Positions 33,127 to 42,474 are shown, counted from the stretch's first letter. The stretch: DNA of 64,000 nucleotides from Pseudomonas multiresinivorans (GCF_012971725.1 NZ_CP048833.1:496001-560000), one strand, 5' to 3'. Notes: a model not told the origin generated them from the sequence alone. Numbers and translations: made by a program.

Positions 33127-34758
33127 ATGCCTGCCATTGCGACCGGATACGTGGCCAGCGAGATCGCCCGCCACGCCTACCAGAACCTGTACGACCTGCT
33201 GCAACGTGCCTCCCGCGAGTTCCCCGAACGCCACGCGTTCTCCTGCGGCGACAGCCATCTCACCTTCGCCGAACTGGACCGCCAGGCCGACGCCTTCGCC
33301 CGCTACCTGCGCCACCACGCCGGCCTGCAACCCGGCGACCGCCTGGCGCTGATGCTGCCCAACTCCCTGCAGTACCCCATCGCCACCTTCGGCGCGCTGA
33401 AGGCCGGCGTGGTGCTGGTGAACACCAACCCGCAATACACCGCCAGCGAGTTGCGCCACCAGTTGGCCGACTCCGGCGCCAGCGCCGTATTGCTGCTCGA
33501 CCGCCTGCTGCCGCTGCTGCACGGCGTACAGGCGCACAGCGAGGTGCGGCAGATCCTGCTGACCTCGATCGACGACATGGAGCGCCCCCAGTTCGACAGC
33601 GACGAAACCGACTGCACGCGCTTCCAGCAGGCCCTGCGCCTGGGCGCCGAAGCGCCGCCGGTGCCCATCGAGCCGGGGCTGGATCGCCTCGCGCTGCTGC
33701 AATACACCGGCGGCACCACGGGCGTCTCCAAGGGCGCGATGCTCAGCCACCGCAGCCTGGTCGCCAACGTCGTGCAGACCCTGGAACTGTTCCTGCGCCC
33801 CGGCCTGCTGGAGCCGGCCACCGACGTGCGCATCGCGCCGCTGCCGCTGTATCACATCATGGCGTTCTCGACGAACCTGCTGTCCTCGGTGGGCATGGGC
33901 CTGCACACGGTGTTCATCCGCGACGGTCGCAACCTCGACGAGATCATCGGCGCCATGCGCCGCTATCCCTTCACCCTGATGAGCGGGATCAACACCCTGT
34001 TCGTCGGCCTGATGAACCACCCGGATTTCCCCGCCGTCGACTTCAGCCACCTGAAGTGGGTGACCTCCGGCGGGGCACCGCTGAACCGCGAAGTGGGCCG
34101 GCGCTGGGAGGCCGCGACCGGCGCGCCGGTGCGCGAAGGCTTCGGGCTCACCGAGGCATCGCCCGTGGTCTCCACCGGCACGCTGCACAGCCCGTATCGC
34201 GAGGGCTACGTCGGCCAGGCGCTGGTGGATACCGAGCTGCGCACGGTGGACGAGGAGGGCAACGACACCGGCCCCGACCAGCCCGGCGAGCTGTGGCTGC
34301 GTGGCCCGCAGGTGATGCAGGGCTACTGGCAGCGCCCGGAGGAAAGCGCCCAGGTGCTGACCGCGGACGGCTGGCTGAAGACCGGCGACATCGCCGAACT
34401 GGACGCCAACGGCATGCTGAAGATCGTCGACCGCAAGAAGGACATGATCCTGGTCTCCGGCTTCAACGTGTTCCCCAACGAGGTGGAAGACGCCGTGATG
34501 CGCCACCCCGGCGTGCGCGAGTGCGTGGCCATCGGCGTGCCGGACGAGCGCAAGGGCGAGTCGGTGAAGCTGTTCGTCAGCCTCAAGGATGAGTCGCTGG
34601 CGCCGGCGCAGATCATCGCCCACTGCCGCGAGCACCTCACCGGCTACAAGGTGCCGAGCTTCGTCGAGGTGCTCGACGAGCTGCCCAAGACCAGCGTCGG
34701 CAAGTTGCTGCGCCGTCAGCTGCGCGACCTGGAGCTGGCGAAAAGGACCACCGCGTGA
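33127..34758 (+). CDS. Long-chain acyl-CoA synthetase (AMP-dependent ligase)
   Basis: A 543-residue ANL enzyme. The phosphate-binding loop YTGGTTGVSKGAM starts near residue 193, then EGFGLTEASPVVS, the hinge region KTGDIAELDANGMLKIVDRKKD, and a final PKTSVGKLLRRQLR with the adenylation lysine. It activates a carboxylic acid to its CoA thioester at the start of beta-oxidation. ATG 33127 has GGAG at about 33117; the longer frame from 32713 lies over the IclR gene. The 3-hydroxyacyl-CoA dehydrogenase gene overlaps its stop by GTGA. Confidence 0.9.
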   Translation: MPAIATGYVASEIARHAYQNLYDLLQRASREFPERHAFSCGDSHLTFAELDRQADAFARYLRHHAGLQPGDRLALMLPNSLQYPIATFGALKAGVVLVNTNPQYTASELRHQLADSGASAVLLLDRLLPLLHGVQAHSEVRQILLTSIDDMERPQFDSDETDCTRFQQALRLGAEAPPVPIEPGLDRLALLQYTGGTTGVSKGAMLSHRSLVANVVQTLELFLRPGLLEPATDVRIAPLPLYHIMAFSTNLLSSVGMGLHTVFIRDGRNLDEIIGAMRRYPFTLMSGINTLFVGLMNHPDFPAVDFSHLKWVTSGGAPLNREVGRRWEAATGAPVREGFGLTEASPVVSTGTLHSPYREGYVGQALVDTELRTVDEEGNDTGPDQPGELWLRGPQVMQGYWQRPEESAQVLTADGWLKTGDIAELDANGMLKIVDRKKDMILVSGFNVFPNEVEDAVMRHPGVRECVAIGVPDERKGESVKLFVSLKDESLAPAQIIAHCREHLTGYKVPSFVEVLDELPKTSVGKLLRRQLRDLELAKRTTA

Positions 34759-36329
34759 GCGCAGGGTCTATGGTTGAAGCAGGTTCGCACGACGAGACCC
34801 GCCGCATGACCGAGTCCTTCCAGCGTATCGGCGTCATCGGCGCCGGCGCCATGGGCCGTGGCATCGCCCAGCTGTTCGCCAGCGCCGGCCTGCCGGTGCG
34901 CCTGTACGACAGCAACCCGCAGACCGTGGAGCAGGCGCTGACCTTCAACCGCGAGCTGCTGGAACGCGCGGTGGCCAAGGGCAAGCTCAGCCCGGAAGCG
35001 CTGGCGGCGACGATGCAGCGACTGTTGCCCACCCACAGCCTCGATGAGTTGGCCGACTGCGACCTGCTGATCGAGGCGATCATCGAGGACCTCGGCGCCA
35101 AGCAGGCGCTGCTCGCCGAGCTGGAAAAACGCGTAGCGCCGGACGCCGTGCTCGCCAGCAACACCTCGTCGCTGTCGGTCACCCGTATCGCCGCGCGCTG
35201 CCGGCATCCAGAACGGGTCGCGGGCTTCCATTTCTTCAACCCGGTGACGCTGATGCGCATCGTCGAAGTGGTGCGCGGCCAGCGCACCGACGAGTCGGTG
35301 GTGCGCCGCCTGAGTCGGCTGGCGGAGCAGGCCGGGCACTTCCCCGCGGTGTCGCCGGACAGCCCCGGCTTCATCGTCAACCACGCCGGCCGCGCCTTCA
35401 GCACCGAAGCGTTGCGCATCCTCGGCGAAGGCATCGCCAGCCCGGCGCAGATCGACCGTATCCTGCGCGACGGCGTGGGCTTCCGCATGGGGCCCTTCGA
35501 ACTGCTCGACCTGACTGGCCTGGACGTCTCCCACGCGGTCATGGAATCGCTCTACCAGCAGTTCTACCAGGACCCGCGCTACACCCCGTCGCCGCTGGCC
35601 GCGCAACGTGTCGCCGGCGGCCTGCTCGGGCGCAAGAGCGGCGAAGGCTTCTATCGCTACCGCGACGGCCAGCCCGTGCGCGAAGCCGAAGAACAGCACG
35701 ACACCGTACTGCTCAATCGCCCGTACTGGCTCGACAGCCAGGACCCCGAACTGCGCCACCGCGTCGCCGCGATCCTCACCCTCGGCGGCGTGGTGCTGGA
35801 GACCGGCGACGGGCCGTCGTCCCGCGCCATCTGCCTGGTCACGCCGCTGGGCGTGGATGCAAGCACTCGCATCGACGCCCTCGGCCTGCCGCCTGATCGC
35901 AGCCTGGCGCTGGAAACCTTCACCGAACTGGACCGCCGCCGCGTACTGATGCGCCAACCGGCGCTCGACCCGGCGCTGGAGGCCCAGGCCCGCCAGGCCC
36001 TGGGCAGCGACGGCGTGCCGGTGGAGGTGATCAACGACTCGCCCGGCTTCATCTGCCAGCGGGCGATCGCCGGCATCGTCAACCTCGGCTGCGAGATCGC
36101 CCAGCGCGGCATCGCCACGCCGGTGACGCTGGACCGCGCAGTGCAATTGGCGCTGGGTTATCCGTTCGGCCCGCTGGCCTTCGGCGAACACTATGGCGCG
36201 GCACGTATCCTCACCATCCTCCAGGGCCTGCAGGCGTGCTACGGCGAGGCGCGCTACCGGCCCAGCCCCTGGCTGCGCCGCCGCGTGCAACTAGACCTGC
36301 CGCTGCACAGCCCCGATCGGGCGGAGTAG
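34755..36329 (+). CDS. 3-hydroxyacyl-CoA dehydrogenase (PaaH-type, two C-terminal domains)
   Basis: A 524-residue enzyme: NAD domain RIGVIGAGAMGRGIAQLF (about residues 24-41), catalytic region GFHFFNPVTLMRIVEVVRG, one 3HCDH domain to about 300, a linker region, and a second 3HCDH domain at the C-terminus (NDSPGFICQRAIAGIVNLG). This size matches PaaH/PaaC-like enzymes. The GTG at 34755 overlaps the ligase stop and has AAGGA 7 nt before it; ATG 34806 is an alternative start. It is the second such dehydrogenase activity in this region, beside the FadB-like protein. Confidence 0.88.
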   Translation: MSAGSMVEAGSHDETRRMTESFQRIGVIGAGAMGRGIAQLFASAGLPVRLYDSNPQTVEQALTFNRELLERAVAKGKLSPEALAATMQRLLPTHSLDELADCDLLIEAIIEDLGAKQALLAELEKRVAPDAVLASNTSSLSVTRIAARCRHPERVAGFHFFNPVTLMRIVEVVRGQRTDESVVRRLSRLAEQAGHFPAVSPDSPGFIVNHAGRAFSTEALRILGEGIASPAQIDRILRDGVGFRMGPFELLDLTGLDVSHAVMESLYQQFYQDPRYTPSPLAAQRVAGGLLGRKSGEGFYRYRDGQPVREAEEQHDTVLLNRPYWLDSQDPELRHRVAAILTLGGVVLETGDGPSSRAICLVTPLGVDASTRIDALGLPPDRSLALETFTELDRRRVLMRQPALDPALEAQARQALGSDGVPVEVINDSPGFICQRAIAGIVNLGCEIAQRGIATPVTLDRAVQLALGYPFGPLAFGEHYGAARILTILQGLQACYGEARYRPSPWLRRRVQLDLPLHSPDRAE

Positions 36330-36466
36330 TTCCACCGGCAGCGATGATCGTTTTCTGTCCGCTGGCGCTTACGGCCGGCAGCTCGGCGTGGCGCACTCTG
36401 CGGCGATGCCTGGCGCCGGCGCGCGCGGCGGGGCCGGGCGAGAACAATAACAACGAGGAACACGTC

Positions 36467-37825
36467 ATGCGCCAATGGCTGCCCGCACTCGCCCTTCTGC
36501 CCCTGCTCGCCGGCCACGCCTGGGCCGCCGGGCCAACGCCACAGGAGGCCCGCGAACTGGCCTCGCAGGCCTATCTGTTCGCCTTCGCCACCGCCGAGCA
36601 CGGCAAGACCCTGCAGGCCATCGCCGCCAAGCTGCCGGTCAATTACCTGTACAACAAGACCGCGCTGCTCGGCCCGGAAGACCGCACCGTGGTCTCGCCG
36701 AACAACGACACGCTCTACTCCTACGCGCTGCTCGACCTGCGCGAGCACCCGGTGGTCCTCGATGTGCCGGCCGTGCCGCAGCGCTACTACAGCTTCCAGC
36801 TGATCGACATGCGCACCAACAACCTCGACTACATCGGCACCCGCGCCACCGGGCGTGCGGCGGGCAGTTTCCTGATCGCCGGCCCCGACTGGGACGGCCA
36901 GGCGCCCGAGGGCTTCAAGGGCCAGGTGATCCGTTCGCCCAGCCGCATCGTCTTCCTGCTCGGCCGCACCGCGGTCGATGGCGAAGCCGACCTCGACGCC
37001 GCCAAGGCCGTGATGGACGGCTACAAGCTGCGCAGCACCAAGCCGACGCTGCTGCCGCACAAGATGGACGTGCCGGAGTACCTGCCGACCAAGGAAGGCC
37101 CGGCGGAAAACGCCTTCATCGACTTCAACGGCCTGTCGGCCTGGCACGCCTGGACTCCGGAAGAACAGGCGCGGCTGAAGCAGTTCGCGCAGATCGGCGT
37201 GGGCACCGGCAAGCCTTTCGACGCGAAGCAGCTGCCGGCGGACATCGCCCAGGCGGTGGAGCAGGGCGCCGAGGACGGCCGCGAGAAGATCCGTGCCGCC
37301 ACCGAACGCTTCGCCGCGCCGGTGAACGGCTGGCAGAATTCGCCGACCAATATCGGCCACTACGGCAACGACGACCTGACCCGCGCGGCGGTCGCCTGGA
37401 AGTACATCTACGCGAACGACCCGGCCGAGGCGATGTATCCGCTCACCCGCGTCGACGCTGCCGGGCAGGCACTGGACGGCAGCCGCGCCTACACCCTGCA
37501 CTTCGCCCCCGGCCAGCTGCCGCCGGTGGATGCCTTCTGGTCCGTCACGCTCTACGACGGCAAGACCCAGATGCTCGCGGCGAACCCGCTCAACCGATAC
37601 GCCATCAACAGCGCCAGCGACCTGAAGAAGGACGCCGATGGCGGCCTGACCCTGACCATCCAGCATGCCCAGCCGGCCGGCACCGACAACTGGCTACCGG
37701 CGCCGCCGGGGCCGTTCAACCTGATCCTGCGCATGTACCTGCCCCAGGCAAAGGCGCTCAAGGGCGAATACCTGCCGCCAGCCGTCCAGCCCATCGCCAG
37801 CAGCGCAATCACCAGCAAGGAGTAG
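36467..37825 (+). CDS. DUF1254/DUF1214 exported protein (Sec signal)
   Basis: A 452-residue protein with a Sec signal peptide (cut near residue 22, HAWA). The DUF1254 half holds VVSPNNDTLYSYALLDLREH (about residues 77-96). The DUF1214 half ends with DAFWSVTLYDGKTQML, LTIQHAQPAG and FNLILRMYLP. The family is periplasmic and of unknown activity. ATG 36467 has GAGGAA upstream. It follows the dehydrogenase gene by 137 nt and precedes a paralogue by 2 nt. Confidence 0.83.
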   Translation: MRQWLPALALLPLLAGHAWAAGPTPQEARELASQAYLFAFATAEHGKTLQAIAAKLPVNYLYNKTALLGPEDRTVVSPNNDTLYSYALLDLREHPVVLDVPAVPQRYYSFQLIDMRTNNLDYIGTRATGRAAGSFLIAGPDWDGQAPEGFKGQVIRSPSRIVFLLGRTAVDGEADLDAAKAVMDGYKLRSTKPTLLPHKMDVPEYLPTKEGPAENAFIDFNGLSAWHAWTPEEQARLKQFAQIGVGTGKPFDAKQLPADIAQAVEQGAEDGREKIRAATERFAAPVNGWQNSPTNIGHYGNDDLTRAAVAWKYIYANDPAEAMYPLTRVDAAGQALDGSRAYTLHFAPGQLPPVDAFWSVTLYDGKTQMLAANPLNRYAINSASDLKKDADGGLTLTIQHAQPAGTDNWLPAPPGPFNLILRMYLPQAKALKGEYLPPAVQPIASSAITSKE

Positions 37826-37827
37826 CC

Positions 37828-39243
37828 ATGAACCCGATCCTGACCCGCCGCCGGCTCATCGGCGCCAGCGGTGCGCTCGGCTTCGGCCTGGCGCTTCCCG
37901 ACTGGCTGCTCGCGGCCTCTTCCCAGACGAGTGATCCGGCCATGCCCCAGGCCTCCACCGACCAGGAAACCGTCCGCCAGGCGTGGCTCTACGCCTACCC
38001 GATGCTGATGCACTACCAGACGATGCAGAAGCAGGCGCTCGATGCGAAATCGCCGGAGTACGTCGGCGGCTTCGGCGTGTTCCGCCACTACAGCGAACTG
38101 TTCACGCCGAACAACCGCGACATCGTCACGCCGAACAACGACACGCCCTATTCCTGGGCCTGGCTCGACCTGCGCGCCGAGCCCTGGGTGCTCAGCGTGC
38201 CGGCGGTGGCCGAGGACCGCTACTACGTGCACCAGCTGGTGGACCAGTACACCTTCAACTTCGGCTATGTGGGCGTGCTCAGCACCGGCCGCGAAGCCGG
38301 TGACTACCTGATCGCCGGGCCGGACTGGAAGGGCGAGACGCCGGCCGGCATCCGCCAGGTGCTGCGCAGCGAAACGCAGATCGCCATGGTCCTGGGCCGC
38401 ACCGGCCTGCGCGATGCCAACGACTTGCCGGCCGTGCGCGCATTGCAGCAGCAGTACCGTCTGCGACCGCTGCACGAGTTCGCCGGCAGCACGGCACCGG
38501 CGGCCCCTCCGGCGGTGAACTGGCTGCCGTGGGAATTTCCCCGCGACCTGGGGCCGGGCTTTATCCCGCACCTGAACCAGGTCCTCGCCTTCTGCCCGGT
38601 GGACCCGAGCGAGGTCGAACTGCGCAAGCGCTTTGCCCAGGTCGGCATTGGCGCCGGGCTGGCCTTCGACCCTGCCGCCCTCTCCGCCGCGCAGCGCACG
38701 GCGCTGGGCGCCGGCATCCAGCAAGGCGTGGCGGAACTGAAGGCAAAGGTGGCGACGCTGCGTTCCTCCGCTGGCCTGTTCGGCACCCGCTCGGCGATGC
38801 ACAACGATTACCTCAGCCGCGCCGCCGCGGCGGCCAGCGGTATCTACGGCAACAGCGTGGAGGAGGCGATCTACTTCGGCACGCGCAGCGACAGCAGCCA
38901 GCAACCGCTGGTGGGCGGCCAGCGCTACCGCCTGCACTTCCCGGCCGACGCGCTGCCGCCGGCGAAGGAGTTCTGGTCGATCACCCTCTACGACCTGCCG
39001 GACCGGCAACTGGTAGCCAACCCGCTCCAGCGCTACTGCCTGAGCAGCCGCGATCACCTCGCGCGCGACGCTGACGGCGGAGTGACGCTGTACATCCAGG
39101 CGGATTCGCCCGGCCAGGCGCTGGAGGCGAACTGGCTGCCGTCGACCCAGCAGGGGCCGTTCAACGTCATCCTGCGCATCTACGGGCCGGAGCAGAAGGT
39201 GGTGGGCGGGGAGTGGAAGATGCCAGGGGTGGAGCGGGTCTGA
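37828..39243 (+). CDS. DUF1254/DUF1214 exported protein (Tat-type signal)
   Basis: A 471-residue paralogue of the preceding protein. It begins MNPILTRRRLIGASGALGFG, a twin-arginine-type signal (TRRRLIG), whereas its neighbour has an ordinary Sec signal. DUF1254 has IVTPNNDTPYSWAWLDLRAE and DUF1214 has EFWSITLYDLPDRQLV and FNVILRIYGPE. AGGAG sits just before ATG 37828. A Tat signal suggests it folds, perhaps with a cofactor, in the cytoplasm. Confidence 0.84.
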   Translation: MNPILTRRRLIGASGALGFGLALPDWLLAASSQTSDPAMPQASTDQETVRQAWLYAYPMLMHYQTMQKQALDAKSPEYVGGFGVFRHYSELFTPNNRDIVTPNNDTPYSWAWLDLRAEPWVLSVPAVAEDRYYVHQLVDQYTFNFGYVGVLSTGREAGDYLIAGPDWKGETPAGIRQVLRSETQIAMVLGRTGLRDANDLPAVRALQQQYRLRPLHEFAGSTAPAAPPAVNWLPWEFPRDLGPGFIPHLNQVLAFCPVDPSEVELRKRFAQVGIGAGLAFDPAALSAAQRTALGAGIQQGVAELKAKVATLRSSAGLFGTRSAMHNDYLSRAAAAASGIYGNSVEEAIYFGTRSDSSQQPLVGGQRYRLHFPADALPPAKEFWSITLYDLPDRQLVANPLQRYCLSSRDHLARDADGGVTLYIQADSPGQALEANWLPSTQQGPFNVILRIYGPEQKVVGGEWKMPGVERV

Positions 39244-39267
39244 CACAAGCCGCCACCGTCCTGCATT

Positions 39268-39353
39268 GGTTCGCGAGCAAGGACTGAGTGTCCCCCTCGG
39301 TCCTACAGGTTGAATCGGCGCTTTGTCTGTAGGAGCGAGCTTGCTCGCGAACC
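39268..39353. repeat. REP pair, family 1, with an empty IS481-site variant
   Basis: The left unit (39268-39306) carries GGACTGAGTGTCCCCCTCGG in place of the usual loop and matches the REP variant occupied by IS481 at 30847. The right unit (39329-39352) is a standard GTAGGAGCGAGCTTGCTCGC REP. Confidence 0.85.
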
Positions 39354-39369
39354 CGCCCCACGCCAGAGC

Positions 39370-40461
39370 TCAACGAAAGGTGATGCGCTCCCCGGCAGCG
39401 AGGCGTTCCAGAGTCGCCTTGCGTTGATCCGCCGGCAGCGCTCCCAGCTTCTCCACCCGCGCATAGAACGCCGGCCAGTTACCGCCCACCTGCCTGAACA
39501 GCGCGGCGAACGCCGGCACCCACTGGTCATACAGCCCGAAGGGCAGCAGCTTGGCGTTGTTCATCGGGCCGTTGACCCAGGCGTCGAACGGCGCCTTGCC
39601 GCCCCAGTCCTGATCACGCAGCTGTGCATAGTCGTGGCGCAGGCGCTCGAACTCGGCGGCCTTGCCGGCACGCTTTTCCGCGTCGCTGCGCGGGCTGGCG
39701 TACAGCGCCTGCAAGCGCTCGCGGGTATCGAGCACCAGCTGCGTGAAGCGCTTGCGCTGCTCGTCCAGCAGGGGCGATTCATCCGCCAGGTTGCGCGCGG
39801 CGCGCCAGCGGCGGCCGCCTTCTTCCTCGACGAAGGAGGCGTAGGACTCGTTGAACGCCGTATCGCCGGGCAGGTAGAACTTCTGGTGCGCCAGCTCGTG
39901 GAAGATGGTTTCCGCCAGGCGCTGGTCGCCCCAGCGCATCATGCTGCTGAGGATCGGATCGTTGAACCAGCCCAGGGTCGAGTACGCCTCGACGCCGCCG
40001 ACATAGACGTCCAGTCCCTCGCCCTTCAGGCGCTTTGCCTCGGCCTGCGCGCCCTCGGCGCCGTAATAGCCGCGATAGGCCACGCAACCGGCGATGGGAA
40101 AACAGTGGGTCAGCGGCTGTAGCGACAGCTCGGGCGTGGCGAAGACGTTCCACACCACGTTGGGCCGATGGATGTCGGCGTAGAGGCGGTAGCTCTGGTT
40201 GTCCGGCAGGCCCAGCTCGGCACTGGCGAAGGCGCGCGCCTCCTGGGACAGCTCCAGGCGCTGGCGCAATGCGGGGTCGCGGCTCGGGTCCGCGACTACT
40301 TCGGCCACCGGCTCGCGGGCGGCCAGCAGGCGCAACTGACCATTGGCCAACTGGCCGTAATAGCCAACGGTCGAACAACCGCTCAGCGCCCAGATGGCCA
40401 GGCAGGGAACCCAGCGGCACAGGCGGCGGTCGAGTGTCGGGATAAGAAGGCGGAAGGGCAT
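39370..40461 (-). CDS. Predicted aminopeptidase (COG4324), lipoprotein
   Basis: A 363-residue protein with a lipoprotein signal (lipobox ALSGC near residue 29) and a zinc-peptidase motif HELAHQKFYLPG in the middle, with FNESYASFVEEEGG after it, the pattern of COG4324 predicted aminopeptidases. The body is alpha-helical. It should be anchored in a membrane facing the periplasm. Its substrate is unknown. It is divergent from the small lipoprotein gene at 40527. Confidence 0.82.
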   Translation of the reverse strand: MPFRLLIPTLDRRLCRWVPCLAIWALSGCSTVGYYGQLANGQLRLLAAREPVAEVVADPSRDPALRQRLELSQEARAFASAELGLPDNQSYRLYADIHRPNVVWNVFATPELSLQPLTHCFPIAGCVAYRGYYGAEGAQAEAKRLKGEGLDVYVGGVEAYSTLGWFNDPILSSMMRWGDQRLAETIFHELAHQKFYLPGDTAFNESYASFVEEEGGRRWRAARNLADESPLLDEQRKRFTQLVLDTRERLQALYASPRSDAEKRAGKAAEFERLRHDYAQLRDQDWGGKAPFDAWVNGPMNNAKLLPFGLYDQWVPAFAALFRQVGGNWPAFYARVEKLGALPADQRKATLERLAAGERITFR

Positions 40462-40526
40462 GCGCGGAACATAGCACAGCGCCTGGTCCGCTCGCTGCCG
40501 CCCCTTTCTGACCAGGAGCCAACCCG

Positions 40527-40943
40527 ATGCGCACCCTCCTCATACCTGCCGGCCTGCTCGCCCTGAGCGGCTGTTCGCTGCTGATGCCCCAGCCGGACCC
40601 GAACCGCGCCTGGGTAGACCTGGACACCAACAACCAGAGCGACCTGGCCGCCATCGAAGTGGACAGCAAGGAGTGGTCCAGCACGCGCTACTTCGAAGTC
40701 GACCCGGGCTCTCACGAATTGCGCGTGCGCTTCCAGTTCCAGGTCGAGCCGGTGGACATCGGCCCGGTGGACGAGGCGCTGTGGCGCGATTGCGAGATGA
40801 CGGTGCAATACAAAGACTTCAGCGCCGGCCAGCGCTACCGCCTTGAGACCGGCAGCATCGGCTTCCGCCCCTGGGCCAAGCTCTACGACGCCCAGGGCGG
40901 CGAGATCGCCCGTGGTCGCGAACGGGGCTGCGCCAAAGCCTGA
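40527..40943 (+). CDS. Small lipoprotein (1 of 2)
   Basis: A 138-residue lipoprotein (lipobox ALSGC at about residues 12-16). The mature part has WVDLDTN, SHELRVRFQFQVEPVD and FSAGQRYRLETG, a pattern repeated in the next gene (HELLVRFQYEIP, FAAGQRYRLELR). The two are paralogues 43 nt apart on one strand. Function unknown; PEGA-like beta strands are possible. Confidence 0.75.
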   Translation: MRTLLIPAGLLALSGCSLLMPQPDPNRAWVDLDTNNQSDLAAIEVDSKEWSSTRYFEVDPGSHELRVRFQFQVEPVDIGPVDEALWRDCEMTVQYKDFSAGQRYRLETGSIGFRPWAKLYDAQGGEIARGRERGCAKA

Positions 40944-40986
40944 GCGGGGTATGCTGTGGACTGACCACAGTCCACGGTAACTCTTC

Positions 40987-41427
40987 ATGCGCCCGCGCTT
41001 CCTGCCTGCCCTTGTCCCGCTGAGCCTCGCCCTGCTCGCCGGCTGCGCCAGCCCGCTGCCCGCCCACGACCCGCAGATGGCCTGGATCGATCTCTACACC
41101 GCGGCCGGCAGGACCCTGATGGCCGAGCGCCTGGACGGCAAGTCAGTGAATGACGGCCGCTACTACCAGGTGACGCCGGGCCGCCACGAACTGCTGGTGC
41201 GCTTCCAGTACGAAATCCCCAGCGGCGGCGGCATGGGTGCGATGAGCGACCCTTCGGAGCTGACTTGCCGGGTCAAGGTGACCTACGACGATTTCGCCGC
41301 CGGCCAGCGCTACCGGCTGGAGCTGCGCCCGCAATTGCGCAGCGCCCTGGCCTTGCTGACCGATGCCAATGGGCAACTGGTGGCGAAGACGGACTTCCAG
41401 GGCGCGGTGAGTTGCGGGCCGTTCTAG
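40987..41427 (+). CDS. Small lipoprotein (2 of 2)
   Basis: A 146-residue paralogue of the preceding lipoprotein, lipobox LLAGC at about residues 15-19. It keeps the AWIDLYT, GRHELLVRFQYE and FAAGQRYRLELR motifs and adds a Gly-rich loop (GGGMGAMSDPSE). It ends just ahead of a family-2 REP pair. Confidence 0.75.
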   Translation: MRPRFLPALVPLSLALLAGCASPLPAHDPQMAWIDLYTAAGRTLMAERLDGKSVNDGRYYQVTPGRHELLVRFQYEIPSGGGMGAMSDPSELTCRVKVTYDDFAAGQRYRLELRPQLRSALALLTDANGQLVAKTDFQGAVSCGPF

Positions 41428-41452
41428 GGCCAACGCAATCGGCGGAGCTTGC

Positions 41453-41524
41453 GTAGGAGCGGACTCCGTCCGCGATGATTTCGCCGCGCGCCGGTGGCCG
41501 ATCGCGGACAGAGTCCGCTCCTAC
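41453..41524. repeat. REP pair, family 2
   Basis: GTAGGAGCGGACTCCGTCCG at 41453 and its inverted partner ending at 41524, between convergent genes. The same family occurs at 20659-20741. Confidence 0.88.
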
Positions 41525-41553
41525 GCGGTCGCCCATTTCGGCGCGGGGATGAT

Positions 41554-41802
41554 TCAGCCGTCGTTCTTCTGATAGATGATCCGTCGTTTACCGTTGTCGC
41601 AGGTGCCGACCACCATGTTCGGGTCCTTCACCTCGGCCTTGTCCACGATCTCCAGGGTGTAGGAGGTCACACCGGCGGCCTGGATCTTGGTCTCGATCTC
41701 GGCCTTGAGTTCCTCGCAGGGCTTCACTGCCGCCCAGCTCGCGCCGCTCGCCAGCAGCAGCGCCGCACCGGTCGCCAAGGCCCACTTCATCGTCGTCATC
41801 AC
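41554..41802 (-). CDS. DUF1161 exported protein (1)
   Basis: An 82-residue protein with a signal peptide (cut near residue 24, SWA). The mature part KPCEELKAEIETKIQAAGV and LEIVDKAEV, then VGTCDNGKRRIIY, are DUF1161. Two conserved Cys remain in the mature protein. A paralogue lies at 42535-42756 on the other side of osmC. Start could be 41802 or the next ATG at 41799. Confidence 0.85.
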   Translation of the reverse strand: MMTTMKWALATGAALLLASGASWAAVKPCEELKAEIETKIQAAGVTSYTLEIVDKAEVKDPNMVVGTCDNGKRRIIYQKNDG

Positions 41803-41881
41803 ATTCCCTCGTCAAAGCCCCACGGCGGGGCACCCTATCCTAACGGTGGACCGCCACCGCCGGACAGAGTGCCCGGCAGGC

Positions 41882-42304
41882 TCATTCGAGGCTGGCGTCG
41901 AGGGTGATGCGCGCGTTGAGCACCCGCGAGACCGGGCAACCGGCCTTGGCCTTGTCGGCGATGGCCTGGAAGGTCTGCGCATCGGCGCCCGGCACTTTCG
42001 CCTTCAGGGTCAGGTGCACGGCGGTGATGGTGAAGCCATCGGTGAGTTTCTCCAGGCTGACTTCGGCCCGGGTGTCGATGCTTTCGGCGGTCAGGCCTTC
42101 CTCGCCCAGCATCATCGACAGCGCCATGGAGAAGCAGCCGGCGTGAGCCGCGCCGATCAGCTCCTCGGGGTTGGTGCCCGGCTTGTCCTCGAAGCGCGTG
42201 TTGAAGCCATAGGGCTGTTCCTTCAGCGCTCCGCTTTCGGTGGAAATCGTGCCTTTGCCGTCCTTCAGGCCACCCTGCCAATGAGCCGATGCCGATTTTT
42301 TCAT
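41882..42304 (-). CDS. osmC: OsmC-family peroxiredoxin
   Basis: A 140-residue OsmC. The peroxidatic Cys is in HAGCFSMALSMML (Cys about 55) and the resolving Cys in KAGCPVSRVLNA (about 120). The start KKSASAHWQGGLKDGKGTIS is typical. It reduces organic hydroperoxides. ATG 42304 is chosen because an extension to 42448 reads into a REP pair. Confidence 0.9.
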   Translation of the reverse strand: MKKSASAHWQGGLKDGKGTISTESGALKEQPYGFNTRFEDKPGTNPEELIGAAHAGCFSMALSMMLGEEGLTAESIDTRAEVSLEKLTDGFTITAVHLTLKAKVPGADAQTFQAIADKAKAGCPVSRVLNARITLDASLE

Positions 42305-42390
42305 GTCGCTTCCTCCGCTTGGGTTGCAGTCAGAACTTTCGAGGCTGAGCAGGCGGGAGGGTTCAGCTTTTCGCGCACAGCGCCATCGGT

Positions 42391-42460
42391 GTAGGAGCGA
42401 GCTTGCTCGCGAACGGCATTGCACCGTGCCATTCGGGTTCGCGAGCAAGCTCGCTCCTAC
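42391..42460. repeat. REP pair, family 1
   Basis: GTAGGAGCGAGCTTGCTCGC at 42391 and its inverted partner ending at 42460, upstream of osmC and downstream of DUF1161 (2). Confidence 0.9.
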
Positions 42461-42474
42461 AAGTCAGAGCCATT

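Noticed and set aside
33043..34635. A 530-codon minus-strand frame under the acyl-CoA ligase
   Set aside because: Shadow frame with no family features.
36475..37827. Apparent 450-residue extension of the second DUF1254 protein
   Set aside because: It is the +1/+2 frame of the first DUF1254 gene; the real start at 37828 has a ribosome site and Tat signal.
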